This document shows, piece after piece, positions 36,862-47,916 of a stretch of DNA of 64,000 nt. This stretch comes from Eustoma russellianum. Its lineage: Eukaryota > Streptophyta > Magnoliopsida > Gentianales > Gentianaceae. The stretch is taken from assembly GCA_036186865.1 (NCBI GenBank), contig AP025067.1, forward strand, positions 18,558,602-18,622,601, in the 5' to 3' direction. The position numbers and the translations under genes are program-made. Position 1 is the first letter of the stretch; every line of letters begins with the position of its first letter. The notes under the pieces are model-generated. The model was not told where the DNA came from, made no database searches, and saw nothing but the letters and a program-made list of their open reading frames with translations.

Positions 36862-38138
36862 ATGGACGGCAATATGCGGCGGGTGGAGTCATACTGCGTG
36901 ACCACCACGGCGTCTGTGTGCGCGCTCTATCATTTCGCTTACCCCCATGCACACCGCTAATGGCTGAAATTCAGGCTACCTTATTTGGATTGCTCTATTT
37001 TCTTCGTTTATATCGGACATTAATCATCGAGACAGACTGTGCGCAAATGCTGCTGCGCCTACAACAGCAACGGCCTATTTTTGGCAACTATCATCTCCGG
37101 CTCTAATACACATTGATTAATTGTCATCACTTGGAAGTCACGCATATCTATCGCGAAGCCAACATGCCGGCACATTATCTTGCTCAGTACGCCATGACAT
37201 CCCCGATCACATGCTTTTTCACTAGCAACAGTCTACCACCCATGGTTCGCGCCTCTGTCGCTTTGGATCTCACGTCAGCAACATTACGCATTCATTGATG
37301 TTTACGTCTTACAAATGGATTGGCGCACTATACTCTCTTCTGCCTGTGCTCATGTGAGTACAGGCAGACTTGGGAATGTAATTTGTTGTGGCTGGATGAT
37401 TTTCATTGCCTCTGGCGAGTGTCTACACTACCAAGTCTTCCATATGGATTGGCATACACTTGCATTCGCTGCCTGTGCTTTTCTAAGCGCAGCTTCCGTG
37501 AGCTTCGCATCTTATTGATTTATCAGACTCTTATACATTTTCTGCTTCTGCTTGATGCCCTTTTATGTAGCTTTGATGCATGGCCATATACTCATCTTCA
37601 AACTGGTCACACTGCTGCTCCACTGGTCTTCCATATGCATTGGCGCTCATTTCATTCCTCTGCATGTACTTCGGACAGTACAGGCAGGCCTGGTATACGC
37701 TGTTTTCACTGGCTTGCCTGCATTTACTTATGCATTGTTCGGCGGTATCACATACTCTCCTGTTTTTGCTGTGCATGTACGACCTCAAAATTTCTCTTCG
37801 CTAATCACGCGCACGAGGCTGCTGAAGGTTCTGCGGATGGCGTTCGGATGATCCTCGGGCAACAATATCTCCTGCTTCAAGTGTCTCACATAAGCATTAC
37901 TGTTTTCTCATTATGCTATTGTAAAGCGTCTCAACATTCCAAGAGTATAAATATGTACGCTTTTTTCCTTCGCTAAGGTTTTATCTACGAGGGTGGTTTT
38001 ACTTGGCAAGGTTTTAATGCGGCATATCATATATCTCTTGGCTGTTGAAACTTCATCTTTCTATTTTCCTTTATACTTTCTTCATGTAATAAGGTTTTCC
38101 TCCGCCAAAAATGAGGCATAATTAATAAATCACTTTTT

Positions 38139-38140
<2 letters not shown>
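36862..38140 (+). mobile_element. 5'-truncated LINE copy (RNase H end plus 3' UTR)
   Basis: It starts inside the RNase H domain at sequence equivalent to about 21030 of LINE 1 and continues through the stop, the hairpin-bearing 3' UTR and the conserved 3' block. Hairpins lie at 37340-37367 (ctgcctgtgctc/gagtacaggcag), about 37469-37495 (decayed) and 37660-37687 (ctgcatgtac/gtacaggcag). 5' truncation is typical of target-primed LINE insertion. TA microsatellite borders both ends. Confidence 0.88.
36864..37298 (+). pseudogene. LINE RNase H C-terminal fragment
   Basis: The frame reads AAGGVILRDHHGVCVRALSF, AEIQATLFGLLYF, IIETDCAQM, a stop at 37104-37106, then HIYREANMPAHYLAQYAM and the end RIH at 37298. 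These are the RVT_3-type RNase H motifs of plant LINE ORF2. It is closely related to LINE 1 residues in the same region but is a different copy. Confidence 0.88.
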
Positions 38141-38179
<39 letters not shown>

Positions 38180-38180
38180 T
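38141..38180. repeat. (TA)n microsatellite between two LINE pieces
   Basis: A TA run joining the 3' end of the + LINE fragment and the 3' end of the - ORF1 element. Confidence 0.9.
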
Positions 38181-40240
38181 ATTATAAAACGGAAGGACAC
38201 CTTCCGGTAGTTATTTATTCAATAAATATCCCGCGTTAAATGGCCGAGGGTAGCCGTTACTACACACTAAAAAAAGGAAAAACGAAATCAAATGATCATT
38301 CGTTGAACATAAGACATGCTAATCACACTATATTTCAAAAGAACGATGACTTACTCGTCTAGTAACCATTGAGGACGGTGGAGGTGGTGGCAGATTCTTC
38401 CTATCTCTGCGCTTTTTCCGAGATAGTCCTCCAAGAAGAGTCCCGCCACCAGTCGATGTCATGCGACAATCCATATCATCCGCCGCAATGAGCAAACTCT
38501 CCCGTATATCATCATAGTCATTCCCTTTACGCCGATTTGATGAGTGAGAAGCTTCATTGTCTGAACCTACTGCAAAATCAATTTCATCGTCCTCCTCCCG
38601 AAAGTGGTCTTGATAAAATTGTTCAATTAAAGGATCATAATCGGGGATGGAAGGATGGTCACTGGCTGGCAGTATCGCCAGTGGCAATGGCAATTCTATT
38701 TGAACGGATTGAATTTGGACTTCCGGAGCCACTTCAGATGTTGGGTTCACCTCTTGAACATGTTGTACATTTGCTTCTGAAATCTCCAAGGGCGGAGGAG
38801 ATATGGATACTGTTCCCTCTCCTATGTTAGATTCATCGGCATGGATAGATAGTGTAGCAGAGTAGGATGTATCCATTTGCTGCTCATCCTACTTCTGTTG
38901 AACATCCAATGTTGGCGGCACTAATAGTACGGGACATAAATCTGCAGTCAGCCGAGAGAAAATCAGCAAAGTAGACGTTTCTGCAGTAGTCGCAAGGTCC
39001 AGTGATTCCTTGGCAAGAATGGGTTGTGCTGTTGCCTGCTGTAGTTCTTCCTGTCATCACCTTCCCCTGCCCCAACATCAACCAATTCCTGCTGTAGAGT
39101 CTCCTCAGATTCTGCATGTAAGTCTCATGTCTAGACCAGATGCTGATTAGTAATAGAATCTCCAACAGGTTGTTCTCCAGCATCTTTCTGCATATTTCCT
39201 TTTGGAATCCAAACCTCACTCTTTCCTGTATTCTTCATCGGATGCGCTGGGGCATGAACCTTCCCTTCTCCACATGAAACCACTGAATGGCCAAACCGAC
39301 GGCATTTGCTGCAGTACCTAGGGAGATCTTCATACACAACTACTTGAAAGAAAGAATGCTCTCCACAATCTATGAATATCTTAGATGGTAAATCCATGGT
39401 GACATCCACTTCAACACAAAACCGCGCCACAGAGGGACGATGAAAACTTAATGTAGCCGAGTCCATCTTTAATGGTGTACCAATCAACTTTGCAATCTCA
39501 TATAACGTACGATAATCATGGAGATGAATTGGAAGACCCTCAAGTGCAACCCACACCGGGACAATTGGGGTATCCAGACTTGGATGAAAAGATGGAGTCC
39601 ATTTCGTAACCTTCATATCGTAACCCTGGAAACGCCAGTGACGACGATAAAAGAATCGCGTATAATAATCTTCATTAACAAAGTTTAGCAGCACATGTCC
39701 CTCATCAAGGAGACCAATATTAACTGAACCTTTGAACCCAATTCTGTCAATCAAAGCGCGCAAGCCAGCCATAGATGGCCGGCCATGCCAAAAGGCTCCA
39801 ACCAGGGCGTATTTAAAGCGATTTGCAACAATGGCAATTTCATCTTGCGTAAATGAAACAGCGGGGTATCCTTTATAGCGTCCCGTCTCATGCGATGGGA
39901 ATCTGTTTGCTACTGCAGACGATGCCATAGCCGCAAATGATTTGGAGAGTGGCGGCGGTTCCATCTCAGACCAAATATGGATTCAAGACCCGTAGTAAAT
40001 GATGATGTAGCATTACAATTAAAAAGGTTGAACTTTGATTATTTTTGTGGCTGCCGGTCGACAATCGTTAAGAACAAAACCAAGAAAGAATTGAAACAAT
40101 TGAGAGTTACCCGTGGAAGGATCGCCACGCCGCCGAAACCGTTCCGGCGCTGAAATGAAAGTCGTATCAATTTCAGTGAAGAAATGTTGCAAGCGATCCA
40201 TTGTGCGCCGCTGTCATTGTCGCCGCCGCCATCCGCTTTT
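38181..40240 (-). mobile_element. ORF1-only LINE piece, minus strand
   Basis: Read on the - strand it has a GC-rich 5' start (gcggatggcggcggcgacaa, about 40217-40236), a 270-bp leader, a DUF4283/CCHC ORF1, then only about 145 bp of 3' sequence. That tail ends in a perfect 7-bp hairpin, cggaagg-tgt-ccttccg (38190-38206), followed by ttttataatatc and TA repeats. There is no ORF2. It lies head to head with the + LINE at 40350 but is separated from it by about 110 bp of microsatellite. It is either an ORF1-only non-autonomous LINE or the inverted part of a rearranged copy. Confidence 0.7.
38328..39964 (-). pseudogene. LINE ORF1, DUF4283 plus CCHC zinc knuckle
   Basis: ATG 39962-39964 opens 277 codons: an Ala/Ser-rich start (MEPPPLSKSFAAMASSAV), DUF4283 (GRYKGYPAVSFTQDEIAIVA, YALVGAFWHGRPSM, FFYRRHWRFQGYDMKVTKW, PVWVALEGLPIHLHDYRTLY), and a knuckle, CSKCRRFGHSVVSC. 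The frame closes at 39131. At least two shifts then lead to the last frame (38876-38328), which is acidic and ends with a basic SRKKRRDRKNLPPPPPSS. The same end motif occurs in LINE 1 ORF1 before the endonuclease. It is the RNA-binding protein of the LINE particle and is only mildly decayed. Confidence 0.85.
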
Positions 40241-40259
40241 ATATACATACATATATATA

Positions 40260-40296
<37 letters not shown>

Positions 40297-40309
40297 GTGT
40301 GTGTGTGTC

Positions 40310-40349
<40 letters not shown>
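40241..40349. repeat. TA/TATG/TG microsatellite between head-to-head LINE pieces
   Basis: Tandem tatatg, gtgtgt and TA runs. The Ile-Cys and Tyr-Met frames through it, including the first part of the long + frame, are artefacts. Confidence 0.9.
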
Positions 40350-40350
<1 letters not shown>

Positions 40351-40351
40351 T

Positions 40352-43300
40352 ATGTTCAACAACAATGGATTCAATACCCTATGATCGGTGGCATGCGTGG
40401 CCTATACATGAAGCTTAATAGATTGAAAAAAGATCTTCGCACTTGGAATAAGAATGTCTATGGCAACATTTTCAGCAATGTTGCGGAAGCTGAGGCAAAT
40501 TACCGAAGGTTTGAAGCCCAATTTGATTTGGATCCCTCACCCGAAAATCGTACATCCCTCTCATTGGCGCAGGCCAAACTGCTGCAGGCCACTCATGCAC
40601 AAACATCTTATTGGGCACAGAAATCTAGAATAAGGTGGGTCTCTCAAGGAGAGGCCAACACAGCATACTTCCATGCCATTGTTAAGGACAAGCATAGGCG
40701 GCAACAGATTACCAATCTACGGAATTCTGCAGGCGTTCTCTTACAGGACAACGCCTCACTTGGAGCTGAGGCAGTCTCATATTATCAGCAACTATTTGCA
40801 CATGAAGAAGTTGCGGGGGTTCCTGATTTTATACACCACATCCCCTCAATTGTGACTTCTGAGAATAATTGCATGTTGTTGCAAATGCCAACTGCGAACG
40901 AAATTAAGGAGGCAGTGTGGAATTTAAGTTCAACCAGTGCAGCAGGTCCGGACGGTTACAACGGCCACTTCTTCCGCACATGTTGGGACATAATACATCT
41001 TGATGTCACTCTAGCTGTCCAAGAGTTCTTTCTTGGAGTGCCTCCACCACGAGTCATGTTATCATCCCTTATCACATTGATTCCTAAAAAAACTTGCCCA
41101 GTTACGTATGCGGATTTTCGGCCTATTTGTCTCTCCAATTTCATTAGCAAGGTAACCACGCGAATATTAGCAACTCGGCTGAGCGTGTTACTCCCTCACA
41201 TCATCTCTTCAGAGCAAATTGGATTTTTGAAAGGACATGATATAAGCGAACATGTCAACATGGCTAATGAGATGGTGCATTTAATAGATAAAAAAGTCCG
41301 CCACGGCCAAGTAATGATCAAGTTAGATATGGCCAAAGCCTTCGATCGTGTTAACTGGTCGTACCTAGAGGCCATTATGCTCAAGTTTGACTCTCGCCTT
41401 CTACGTATCATATTTAACAACATGCGGTTATCCAAACTCTCCATTTCGGTTAATGGCACAACCCATGGTTTCTTTTTGCCATCTCGTGGCGTCAAGCAAG
41501 GTGATCCTTTATCACCACTACTATTCATAATATGCTTAGAAGGTTTTAGTCGTGGGTTAAACAGATTATTCAGCTCTCAGCATCTTAAAGGTTTTGCGTC
41601 TGGAAGAGTTGAGCCAGTTTCTCATTTAGCTTACGCGGATGACTTGTTGATTTTTCTCAATGCCTCAACCCGCAACTTGGCACGATTTCAATGCTTTCTT
41701 CAAGAATATCAACGCGCTTCGGGACAGCTTGTCAATTTAGCGAAAAGCCAGTTTGTGTTAAGTTCATATGTCACGCATCGACAGCGAAACAATGTTGTCC
41801 AAGTATTGGCAATGCAGCCATCATCTTTACCAATCAAATACCTGGGCTCCTATCTTTATCGCGGAGTCAACCGCGCTTGTTACTGTGTCTCACTATTGCA
41901 ACACTTTGACTCCAAACTGGCGGGCTGGGCTGGCCGTCTATTGTCTCCAGGCAGTCGTCTTACATTGCTCAAATCGGTTCTAACATCTATTCCTCTTTAT
42001 CTTTTCGCTGCTTCTCGCCTCCCAAAGAGTGTCATAAAAGAGCTTAACAGAAAAATGTCGCTTTTTCTATGGGGAGGTCAGCATCAATGGTCCTCTCTTG
42101 AAAAATTATGCTATCCCGAGACAGAAGGGGGATGGGGAATCAGAAATCTCATACATATACAGCGTGCTTATGATTGCAAGATTTGGTGGAATTATCATTC
42201 AAGTGACTCACTGTGGGCTGGATATATGCGGGCACGGTATGGTCATAGAATGGATTACTTGCCCCGCCTTTATGACTCCCCTGGTTGGAAAAGGATATGT
42301 TCTTCACACGCTCTCTGCATGCAACTCACGACAGGCCACCCCACTCCTTTTTGGCGATCCAGCCCTACTGGTCAATTCTCACTCAAATATGCGTATGACG
42401 ATGTTAGGCCACACCATGCTCACCTTCTCTCTCATAAATTCATCTGGTGGAAAGGAGTTCAAACATCCATATGTTTGTTTATGTGGAAATTGCTTCATTC
42501 GGCACTACCCATGGAGGACAACATAAAGGCCTTTTCTTGCATATGTCCTACAATCTGCCCATTCTGCAAAAATGCATCAGCTTCTGCATCACATGTCTTT
42601 CTATTATGTCCCCGTGTCCAACCTATTTGGGCACAACTATCTGTGCTACTTGATGGCCCAATACCACAAACAGGAAACATACGTCAATGCCTACTCCAAT
42701 GGTGGATTCTCTCTTCAGTCACATCCTTAAAAGGTAACTTTAAAGTTGTTGGACCAATCATGCTTTGCTGGGCTATTTGGAGAGTCTATACAAATCATCT
42801 ATTTGGTGAATCTGATCTACCGGTTACCCACATCCTACACTTAACTAAACAATCTTGTTTTGCTTGGGCTGCCACACGGTCTGGCACGGCAATGGCACAG
42901 TACATACCATCTTTGATTCACAATGGTTTCTCTCATCGTCTTCGACCAAAACGAATAATCCCATTGAAGTGGACATTTCCTCCAACCGGAAAATTGAAAT
43001 TAAATGTAGATGCTTCGGCCGGACACTCACACGCAGCGGCAGGAGCCATTCTTCGCGACTCCAATGGCAAGATGGTTGCAGGCATATCATTTCGACTCCC
43101 TATCGTGTCCCCTCTTCGAGCTGAACTACAAGCAACTGTTTTCAGCCTATTATACTTTGGCTTACTACATCGTAATATCATTATTGAGACGGACTGTCAG
43201 CAAATAACACAGTTGTCGGACAACACAATCAATGCACTTCCGGAATACAATAGGCTTCTACAACTCCTGCAATTGACGGGTAGCACGTTACATCATATTC

Positions 43301-43449
43301 CTAGGGAGATCAACATGGTGGCACACCATCTCTGTCTGCATGCACGACTGCAGCCTGCCACTTGCTTGTTTACTTCTGCCTCCCAGTTGCCCCATTCGGC
43401 ACGTGCATTTTACCATACAGATGGACACATCCATGCGCTTAGAACGTAA
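40352..43449 (+). CDS. LINE 2 ORF2 fragment: reverse transcriptase, zf-RVT, RNase H
   Basis: More than 1000 codons are open. After a linker (GGMRGLYMKLNRLKKDLRTW) come the RT motifs: LITLIPKKTCPVTYADFRPI, GFLKGHDISEHVNMANEMVH, IKLDMAKAFDRVNW (about 41318), GVKQGDPLSPLLFI (about 41490) and LAYADDLLIF (about 41628) with the catalytic YADD. A zf-RVT block follows (CPFCKNASASASHVFLLCP, about 42556), then RNase H (LKLNVDASAG, IIIETDCQQI, HIPREINMVAHHL) to the stop at 43447-43449. An upstream frame extending to 40201 is microsatellite translation, so no true start exists. Without its endonuclease and 5' UTR the copy should be inactive. The open frame suggests a younger insertion than LINE 1. Confidence 0.92.
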
Positions 43450-44072
43450 TATACACAGCTGGATACGAAGATTGGTTGCCTGCATCTCTTGTATGCAGGC
43501 AACGCGGGTATACCTTCTATCCCTCAATACATATACCTACTGCATTTGTTTCTATTTGTTGCCCGTGGTCTATGGACTTCGGGCAACACCGGTACGACTC
43601 TGGAGTTATATTATGTTGCTGCCCTTTATAGCTTGTACTATGACTAATGCATTACTATCTTTGTTTTGTCGAGGGACATCTACATTGCGGCGCGATCTCC
43701 AACTATCACTGGCACGTGCCCTTAGTCGCAGCCTCTGCTATTGGATCACCAAGAATGCTCTCATCAAAGGCTACTACCACCATACACCAAGACCGTTGAG
43801 CGCCACCTTCGAGCAATTTATCACAGACATAAGGCCGTTTCACACTTTTCTGCTTGTACCAACACGCTATGCTCCCAGTCAAATAAATATGTACGCTTTT
43901 TCCTTCGCCAAGGTTTTATCCACAATGGTGGTTTTACTTGGTAAGGTTTTAATGCGGCATATCATATTTGACTGGAGATTGCACATTATAGCAGCTTTAC
44001 ACTTTTTGTTTTCGTATGATATTCACTGCTGTACAAAGGTATTCTCCACCATAACGGAGACTCAATTTCATT
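43450..44072 (+). other. LINE 2 3' UTR with two hairpin modules
   Basis: Stem-loops are at 43475-43503 and 43558-43587. Each follows a degenerate copy of the attgg box seen in LINE 1. The terminal block tatgtacgctttttccttcg (from about 43888) and ggttttaatgcggcatatca (about 43945-43964) is shared. A long + frame through this region has no protein similarity and ends at the gap. Confidence 0.75.
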
Positions 44073-44082
44073 NNNNNNNNNN
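44073..44082. other. Assembly gap (10 N)
   Basis: Ten N bases at the expected 3' end of LINE 2. True gap size is unknown. Confidence 1.
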
Positions 44083-44409
44083 CAAATAAGCCATGATAAT
44101 AGAATAAAAACTAGAAATATTCTTGGTGCATCAAAAGATCTCTCATTTAAAGTTTATTTTTTTTTCCTTGTGACGTAGTCGTTTTTAAAGACGATTTATT
44201 AAATTCAATTTTACTGACTTAAGCGTGATGGTATTTAAGAGGGAATAAACACATTTCAATGACATAGTCATGTGTTGCATACATTTATTCTCTTCATGAT
44301 TTTTCAACACTGACACTTATTACATCATTTGCGTACTGCATGATTTTGACAAATATGTAACGTTTTGGTTACTTCTTTATCATTAGCAATTTGAATTTCA
44401 CATAGATGA
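44083..44409. other. AT-rich spacer
   Basis: Nothing recognisable before the solo LTR. Confidence 0.5.
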
Positions 44410-45107
44410 GATAATGTAGCGCCCCGACCCGGATAGCGGATCCCGAACCGGTGCACCCGTCGTAGCTTACTGAGAAGACTACAAGACGTCTCATCTCTCG
44501 ACTACACATCATCAATGACGTCAGAGAAATAAGTGCGGAAACACGTATCTCACAAATCTAAACCATCAATGCAGTACTCCAAAAGATAAAGTGAATATCA
44601 ATAACTGGTTATGGACGCAGCCATCTAGATCCTCAATTAAATTAAGAGACAGAAATAATAAGAATCAGTCTAAACAATTTCCCCAACACGTTCTAGGCAT
44701 CCCATTCTGCCCACTCGCCGTCATCCTCAATGAAAATCATATCGTACTCAGGCTCTCCTGCATCACAAAGGTAGTACCCTTAGCGAAAAACGCTAGCAAG
44801 TAACCCGCTTATAATACATACGGGATCAACACATGGCAAGACATGAGTAATATATAATTCAAGGGGGGTAATGGGGCACATGTCTTGTGTACGTTCAAGA
44901 GCATACATATATTTAACAATACAAGAACATAAAACAGTAATTCTTAACCATTAACCGTTAACAGTCATTCAAGTCACATAGCAATCATCCCAACTGACTC
45001 ACGTGATGCATGTCAAAATATGCACTACACTACACAGTCACAAATGCATGAGCAATTTCTTTTCAAAACAGTGCAATGCATGTCACAATGTCCGGTCACA
45101 TAACTTT

Positions 45108-45345
45108 ATACCCTCTAACGCACCTCAGCTTATATTTCCATCCCGATTAACGTTAAAGACAACTTCATACCCTGTAATGCACCTCGGCTTATATTTCCAT
45201 CCCGATTAACATTACAGCCAACTTTATACCCTGTAACGCACCTCGGCTTATATTTCCATCCCGATTAACGTTACAGACAACTTCGTGTCCTGTAATGCAT
45301 CTCGGCTTATATTTCCATCCCGATTAACATTACAGGCCACTTTCG
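45108..45345 (-). repeat. Tandem repeat in the solo LTR, unit about 59 bp
   Basis: Four units share accctgtaatgcacctcggc and 'ttatatttccatcccgatta', followed by acRttacag. Units differ at single bases. Confidence 0.85.
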
Positions 45346-45835
45346 CAAACCTGTGCCGAAGCACAGCTCTTTTCAAAACAATATGCAAATGCAAGTGCCA
45401 TGATGCAAGACTCCTCATTTCAATCACATTCTTCGTTCGCATATTCAATTCACGTTCACATATTCAATTTACATTCAGTAACAATCAACCACACGAGATT
45501 CCCCTCACTGACACGTCAATGCTTATGCTTCAAGCTAGATCGTCAACACTTAACCTTGATTCTAAAATTCACAAACCAATGTGAGAACCCCTACCTTCCT
45601 TTATTGAACTCTACAAAACCTCGTACGTTCATTTCCTAAACCTAATAGGTCATCCACGTTGCAATCAGATTAGAATACCCTCCACATTCTCCAATTTGAT
45701 TCACCATCTTAAGTCACGTTTCCAATACTTAGACTAGCCTCAATCAGGTCCTAAGAAGTCTCTAAGGTCACCCAAAGGGTCCCCTAGCTTCCCTCTTTCT
45801 TCCCCTATCTCCCCATAAAACTGATGGACATCATC

Positions 45836-46090
45836 CCCTCACATCGATCGATCGATGTGACATCATACCCTCACATCGATCGATTGAAGTCCATCAGAGA
45901 ACATCGATCTCTCAGCCTCTCCTACATCGATCGATCGATGTCCATCAGAGGACATCAATCTCTCAGCTCTCCCCACATCGATCGATCGATGTCCATCAGA
46001 GGACATCGATCTCTCAGCCTTATCTACATCGATCGATCGATGTCCATCAGAGGACATCGATCTCTGACATCGATCGATCGATGTCAGCAT
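45836..46090 (-). repeat. Array of CGATCGAT palindromes in the solo LTR
   Basis: The perfect 18-bp palindrome acatcgatcgatcgatgt occurs at 45841-45858, 45924-45941, 45975-45992, 46026-46043 and 46067-46084, with a decayed copy near 45873. Most units also carry ccatcagaggacatcgatct. The unit is about 51 bp. Confidence 0.9.
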
Positions 46091-46779
46091 CTTTCCAGAA
46101 TTTCTTCTGCGAATTTCTGCAGAAAATGCAGACCTTCAACCAACGTTTCCCCAATTTCCTTCCCATCATTCCAAGCCTAACCACACTAGCAATCCATGCT
46201 TAATTCATCAACGCAAAACCTCCACAAAACCCATCACGCGTTCAAGCCTAAAACGCACATCGTTCATCACTACGAACCCCAAAAGATCTCACCTTTCCTT
46301 CCCCCAAACCCTATCCAACAATGACGGCACATCAAGAAGGGTTTACGGGGTAATGATTAGCAGGATCTCAAGTAATCAACAACTACGAAATGATTTTCAA
46401 CATATAATGGCCAAACCATCAACACTAAAACACATAAATCACATATAGAATTCACGGAAGGAAACTACTGCATGGTGATCCAATTTGATATCAAAACTAG
46501 GCCTTTTTCTTTCACAAAACGTAGAAACTTATAAGTAGATTACTTGCCTTTGATTACTCGAAGAAGAAACGAAGAACGGACGAAGATTGGATTGAGGATC
46601 TTGAAGAACCTTCACATAGGGTTGGAGAGGAGCCAAAAAATCGCCTAAGAGGGGAGATGAGCGTCGGTTTTCTCTGTTGAGAAATATGTTTGGATAATTT
46701 TCAAAGTCATGATTTTAAGTGATGAATACTTAAAAATGTCACACATGGTGTTATATGTGATTAAAAGTTGAACAAGTTC

Positions 46780-46974
46780 ACATCGATCGATCTATGTAAG
46801 GCAGATAAGTTTAAGACCTTTCTGTGAGATATCGATCTCTAAACCTAAGACACATCAATCGATCGATGTATATCGAACTCTCACTTCGATCGATCGATGT
46901 AGGTCAGAGACAAAATCTGAACCTTTATGTGAGACATCGATCTATGAAGCTGAGGCACTTCGATCGATCGATGT
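46780..46974 (+). repeat. CGATCGAT palindrome cluster in the SIRE LTR
   Basis: Variants of the 18-bp palindrome lie at 46780-46797, 46852-46869, 46883-46900 and about 46957-46974, with intervening gatatcgatctct and gacatcgatctatgaagc. The same cluster is at about 54801-54995 in the 3' LTR. Confidence 0.88.
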
Positions 46975-47916
46975 CTAGAGTTTTTAGAAATAATTTTCTA
47001 AAATGTGATAAAATGGTTGTTTTCATTTGTACATGATTTATACATGCTCATTATGTGCTTATTATGTGTTTTTGGTGATTATTATTGTCTTGTGACTAAC
47101 GTGCCTTGGAAGTTTTCTACAACTTACCAAAAAGGGCAAAATTGGTATTTTAAGTTTGTAGGAACATCATATGGTGAAAAATATTTCAAGTGCATATTAT
47201 TATCTTGGTTATCATGAAAAAGGTGGTATTGTGATTATTTCTGACCATCGGGGGCATTTCTGGAGTTTTCTCACACTAGGGGTATTTTGGACATTTTACC
47301 CCCAAGGGTATTTTTGGTATTTTCACTCAAGGACTCTCTTGAGCATATTATTATCTTTATTCTGGAGCTGTGTTATTATTATTTTGAAGATTATATGGTG
47401 ATCTTATATCTTATTCTCTCAACCGATGATATTATTGACTATAGCTGGATATGTGACGATTTGAGATGTCACATTCTATTTTTTCTTGAAGACCCTCTTA
47501 TATATGTTATAAGAGGATATTAATCATCATCGTTTAGAGATTACAAGGTGTCCTTGGTGCAAGATTCATCACAATATGTAAAGGAGAAGAAAGTAGGAAT
47601 TTTGGTGTTATATGTTGACATAATCTTGTCAACACTTATTCATTATTTTTTATTCACAAAATTTGAGTTGGTATACATCCAAACAACATCAAAAACGTCC
47701 ATAAACAGGTGGAGAAAGTGGTATACTCATTTTATGAGTTGGAGACAAGAAGACAAACCAAAAGCAAGCTAGTTGGCAATAGTTGCCAACTTGAAATTTC
47801 AAATTTGAATGTAATGGAGACAAGATTGTTGGAGATGATTATGGAGGTGTTTTAATTCAAAATTCTCAGCCATCACATGGTCTAAAAGTTGGAGGGAATA
47901 TGCCATCAATTCACTC

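Larger units (their letters stand above)
40350..44072 (+). mobile_element. LINE 2, 5'-truncated, with intact RT-RNase H frame
   Basis: It starts abruptly after the microsatellite, just upstream of the RT domain; the endonuclease and ORF1 are absent. ORF2 from there to 43449 has no stop or shift. The 3' UTR carries two hairpin modules, at 43475-43503 (gttgcctgcat/atgcaggcaac) and 43558-43587 (gttgcccg/cgggcaac), and the conserved terminal block from about 43885. The sequence runs into a 10-N gap at 44073, so the poly(A) and target repeat are not visible. Confidence 0.88.

Noticed and set aside
38181..44072. One LINE rearranged by twin priming
   Set aside because: Head-to-head order fits, but about 110 bp of microsatellite separates the pieces and the minus piece has its own 3'-end-like tail; kept only as an alternative.
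43340..44089. 249-codon plus frame after LINE 2 ORF2
   Set aside because: It lies in another frame over the ORF2 end and 3' UTR and runs into the N gap; the stem-loops and conserved 3' block explain the sequence.
45836..46090. CRISPR-like array
   Set aside because: Spacing is regular, but the 'spacers' are near-identical and the repeats are perfect palindromes in an LTR of a plant genome.
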